NCBI GenBank assembly: GCA_037443425.1
Contig: JBBIOI010000166.1
Location: forward strand, 1-5,709
Direction of reading: 5' to 3'
Source of the DNA: JBBIOI01 sp037443425
GTDB lineage: Bacteria; Desulfobacterota; BSN033; UBA1163
DNA: 5,709 nucleotides
The notes beneath the pieces are model-generated. The model saw only the letters and a program-made list of their open reading frames with translations, was not told the origin of the DNA and made no database searches. Shown here piece by piece: positions 5,068 through 5,709 of the stretch (positions are counted from its first letter, which is position 1; each line of letters begins with the position of its first letter). Position numbers and translations under genes: made by a program.

Positions 5068-5709
5068 ATGGGAATTAATGAAGAGATAAAAGAGAAGGAA
5101 AGACGGGTGAGAGAATTTCTAAAATCAAAAGGCCTAAAGGCCTTGCTTTTAAAACGTCAGGCAAATTTCTCATGGATGACTGCTGGAGGACTTAATCTTG
5201 TAGGAATTACAACTGAATTTGGCGCAACCTCGATCCTTATTACTGGGGATTCAAAATTTCTTTTAACCAATAATATTGAGGCACCAAGGATGATTCAAGA
5301 GGAAAAACTGGAAGAACAAGGCTTTATTGTCAAAGTATTTCCCTGGTATGAAGATCTTGAGGTCTCTATTGTAAGGGAAATAATTGGGAATGGTCCACTT
5401 GGGAGTGATACAGCCTTTCCAAATGCAATGTTATTAGTAGAAGATATTGCAAGGCTCAGATATTCATTAACCCCGCAAGAGATTGAACGTTACAGATGGT
5501 TGGGGACCAGGGTATCTGAGGCATTAGAGAGGACAATGATAGATACAAAGATAGGTGAGAAAGAATCTGAAGTTGTTGGAAGGCTTTGTAACGAGTTATG
5601 GAAGGACAGAATCGATCCAATCACATTGATGTCTGCGGCAGATGATAGGATTTTTCGTTTTCGCCACCCAATTCCAACAGAGAAGAGGATTGATAGATAT
5701 TTAATGGTT
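5068..5709 (+). CDS. M24-family creatinase/Xaa-Pro-peptidase-like hydrolase (5' part, cut by window edge)
   Basis: The first 214 codons are open to the right edge with no stop. The translation starts MGINEEIKEKERRVREFLKS. The N-terminal creatinase-type domain is recognisable: a leading helix with KERRVREFLKSKGLKALLL (9-27), then ANFSWMTAGG (32-41), SILITGDSKFLLTNNIEAPR (55-74) and GPLGSDTAF (109-117). After this come LRYSLTPQEIERYRWLGTRV (130-149) and SEALERTMIDTKIGEKESEV (150-169), which match the linker and first helices of the pita-bread catalytic domain. FRFRHPIPTEKRIDRYLMV (196-214) carries the His that, in related M24 enzymes, precedes the metal ligands. The metal-binding Asp/His/Glu residues would lie past the edge, so catalytic competence cannot be judged. 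Family members cleave Xaa-Pro peptides, dipeptides or creatine. In this operon it probably acts in the cytoplasm on the imported compound. No signal peptide is seen. Confidence 0.82.
   Translation, partial: MGINEEIKEKERRVREFLKSKGLKALLLKRQANFSWMTAGGLNLVGITTEFGATSILITGDSKFLLTNNIEAPRMIQEEKLEEQGFIVKVFPWYEDLEVSIVREIIGNGPLGSDTAFPNAMLLVEDIARLRYSLTPQEIERYRWLGTRVSEALERTMIDTKIGEKESEVVGRLCNELWKDRIDPITLMSAADDRIFRFRHPIPTEKRIDRYLMV

Noticed and set aside
5129..5150. AAGGCC-TAAA-GGCCTT hairpin followed by GCTTTT, resembling a terminator
   Set aside because: The stem is only 6 bp, the T run is short and offset, and it lies inside the hydrolase gene where it encodes the ordinary KGLKALLL stretch of creatinase-type N-terminal domains.
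1..5709. CRISPR arrays, tRNA/rRNA genes, insertion-sequence transposases, toxin-antitoxin or defence genes
   Set aside because: Searched by eye on both strands. No regularly spaced repeats, cloverleaf or transposase-like protein was seen, and the genes present are all transport, regulation or hydrolase types.

Overview
The window looks like a piece of a bacterial chromosome, AT-rich (my estimate is about 40% GC, judged by eye). Arg is often AGA/AGG, Ile is often ATA, and ribosome-binding sites are strong AAAGGAGGT types. The left edge carries two non-coding repeat-like elements. One of them (GTCATTGCGAGCGAAGCG...GCAATCT) resembles, from memory, dispersed repeats seen in Desulfobacterota and other anaerobic or candidate-phylum genomes. 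A Desulfobacterota-like anaerobe is therefore a tentative guess and not a proven assignment.

Layout: positions 1-215 are non-coding. They hold the two repeat-like elements, a near-perfect sigma70 promoter (TTGACA-N16-TATAAT) and a palindromic region suited to an IclR-type operator. From there six genes run in one direction with short or no gaps: an IclR-family regulator (216-1004), TctB small membrane subunit (1013-1486), TctA large permease (1521-3044), TctC periplasmic binding protein (3088-4038), a DctP-type TRAP binding protein (4065-5042) and the 5' part of an M24 creatinase/Xaa-Pro-peptidase-like hydrolase (5068 to the right edge). I see no terminator between them, so they probably form one operon read from the promoter at 155-182.

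Working model: the IclR protein senses a small carboxylate-type ligand and controls its own operon. TctA/TctB form a tripartite tricarboxylate (TTT) importer in the inner membrane and TctC delivers the substrate in the periplasm. The M24-family enzyme would then cleave the imported compound, which suggests a peptide-like or N-substituted, C-N-bonded organic acid. The unusual part is the fifth gene. It encodes the binding protein of a different transporter superfamily (TRAP), with no DctQ/DctM membrane partners visible in the window. Either those partners lie beyond the right edge or elsewhere, or the TRAP-type receptor has been recruited to the TTT permease or to sensing. The transported substrate cannot be read from the sequence.
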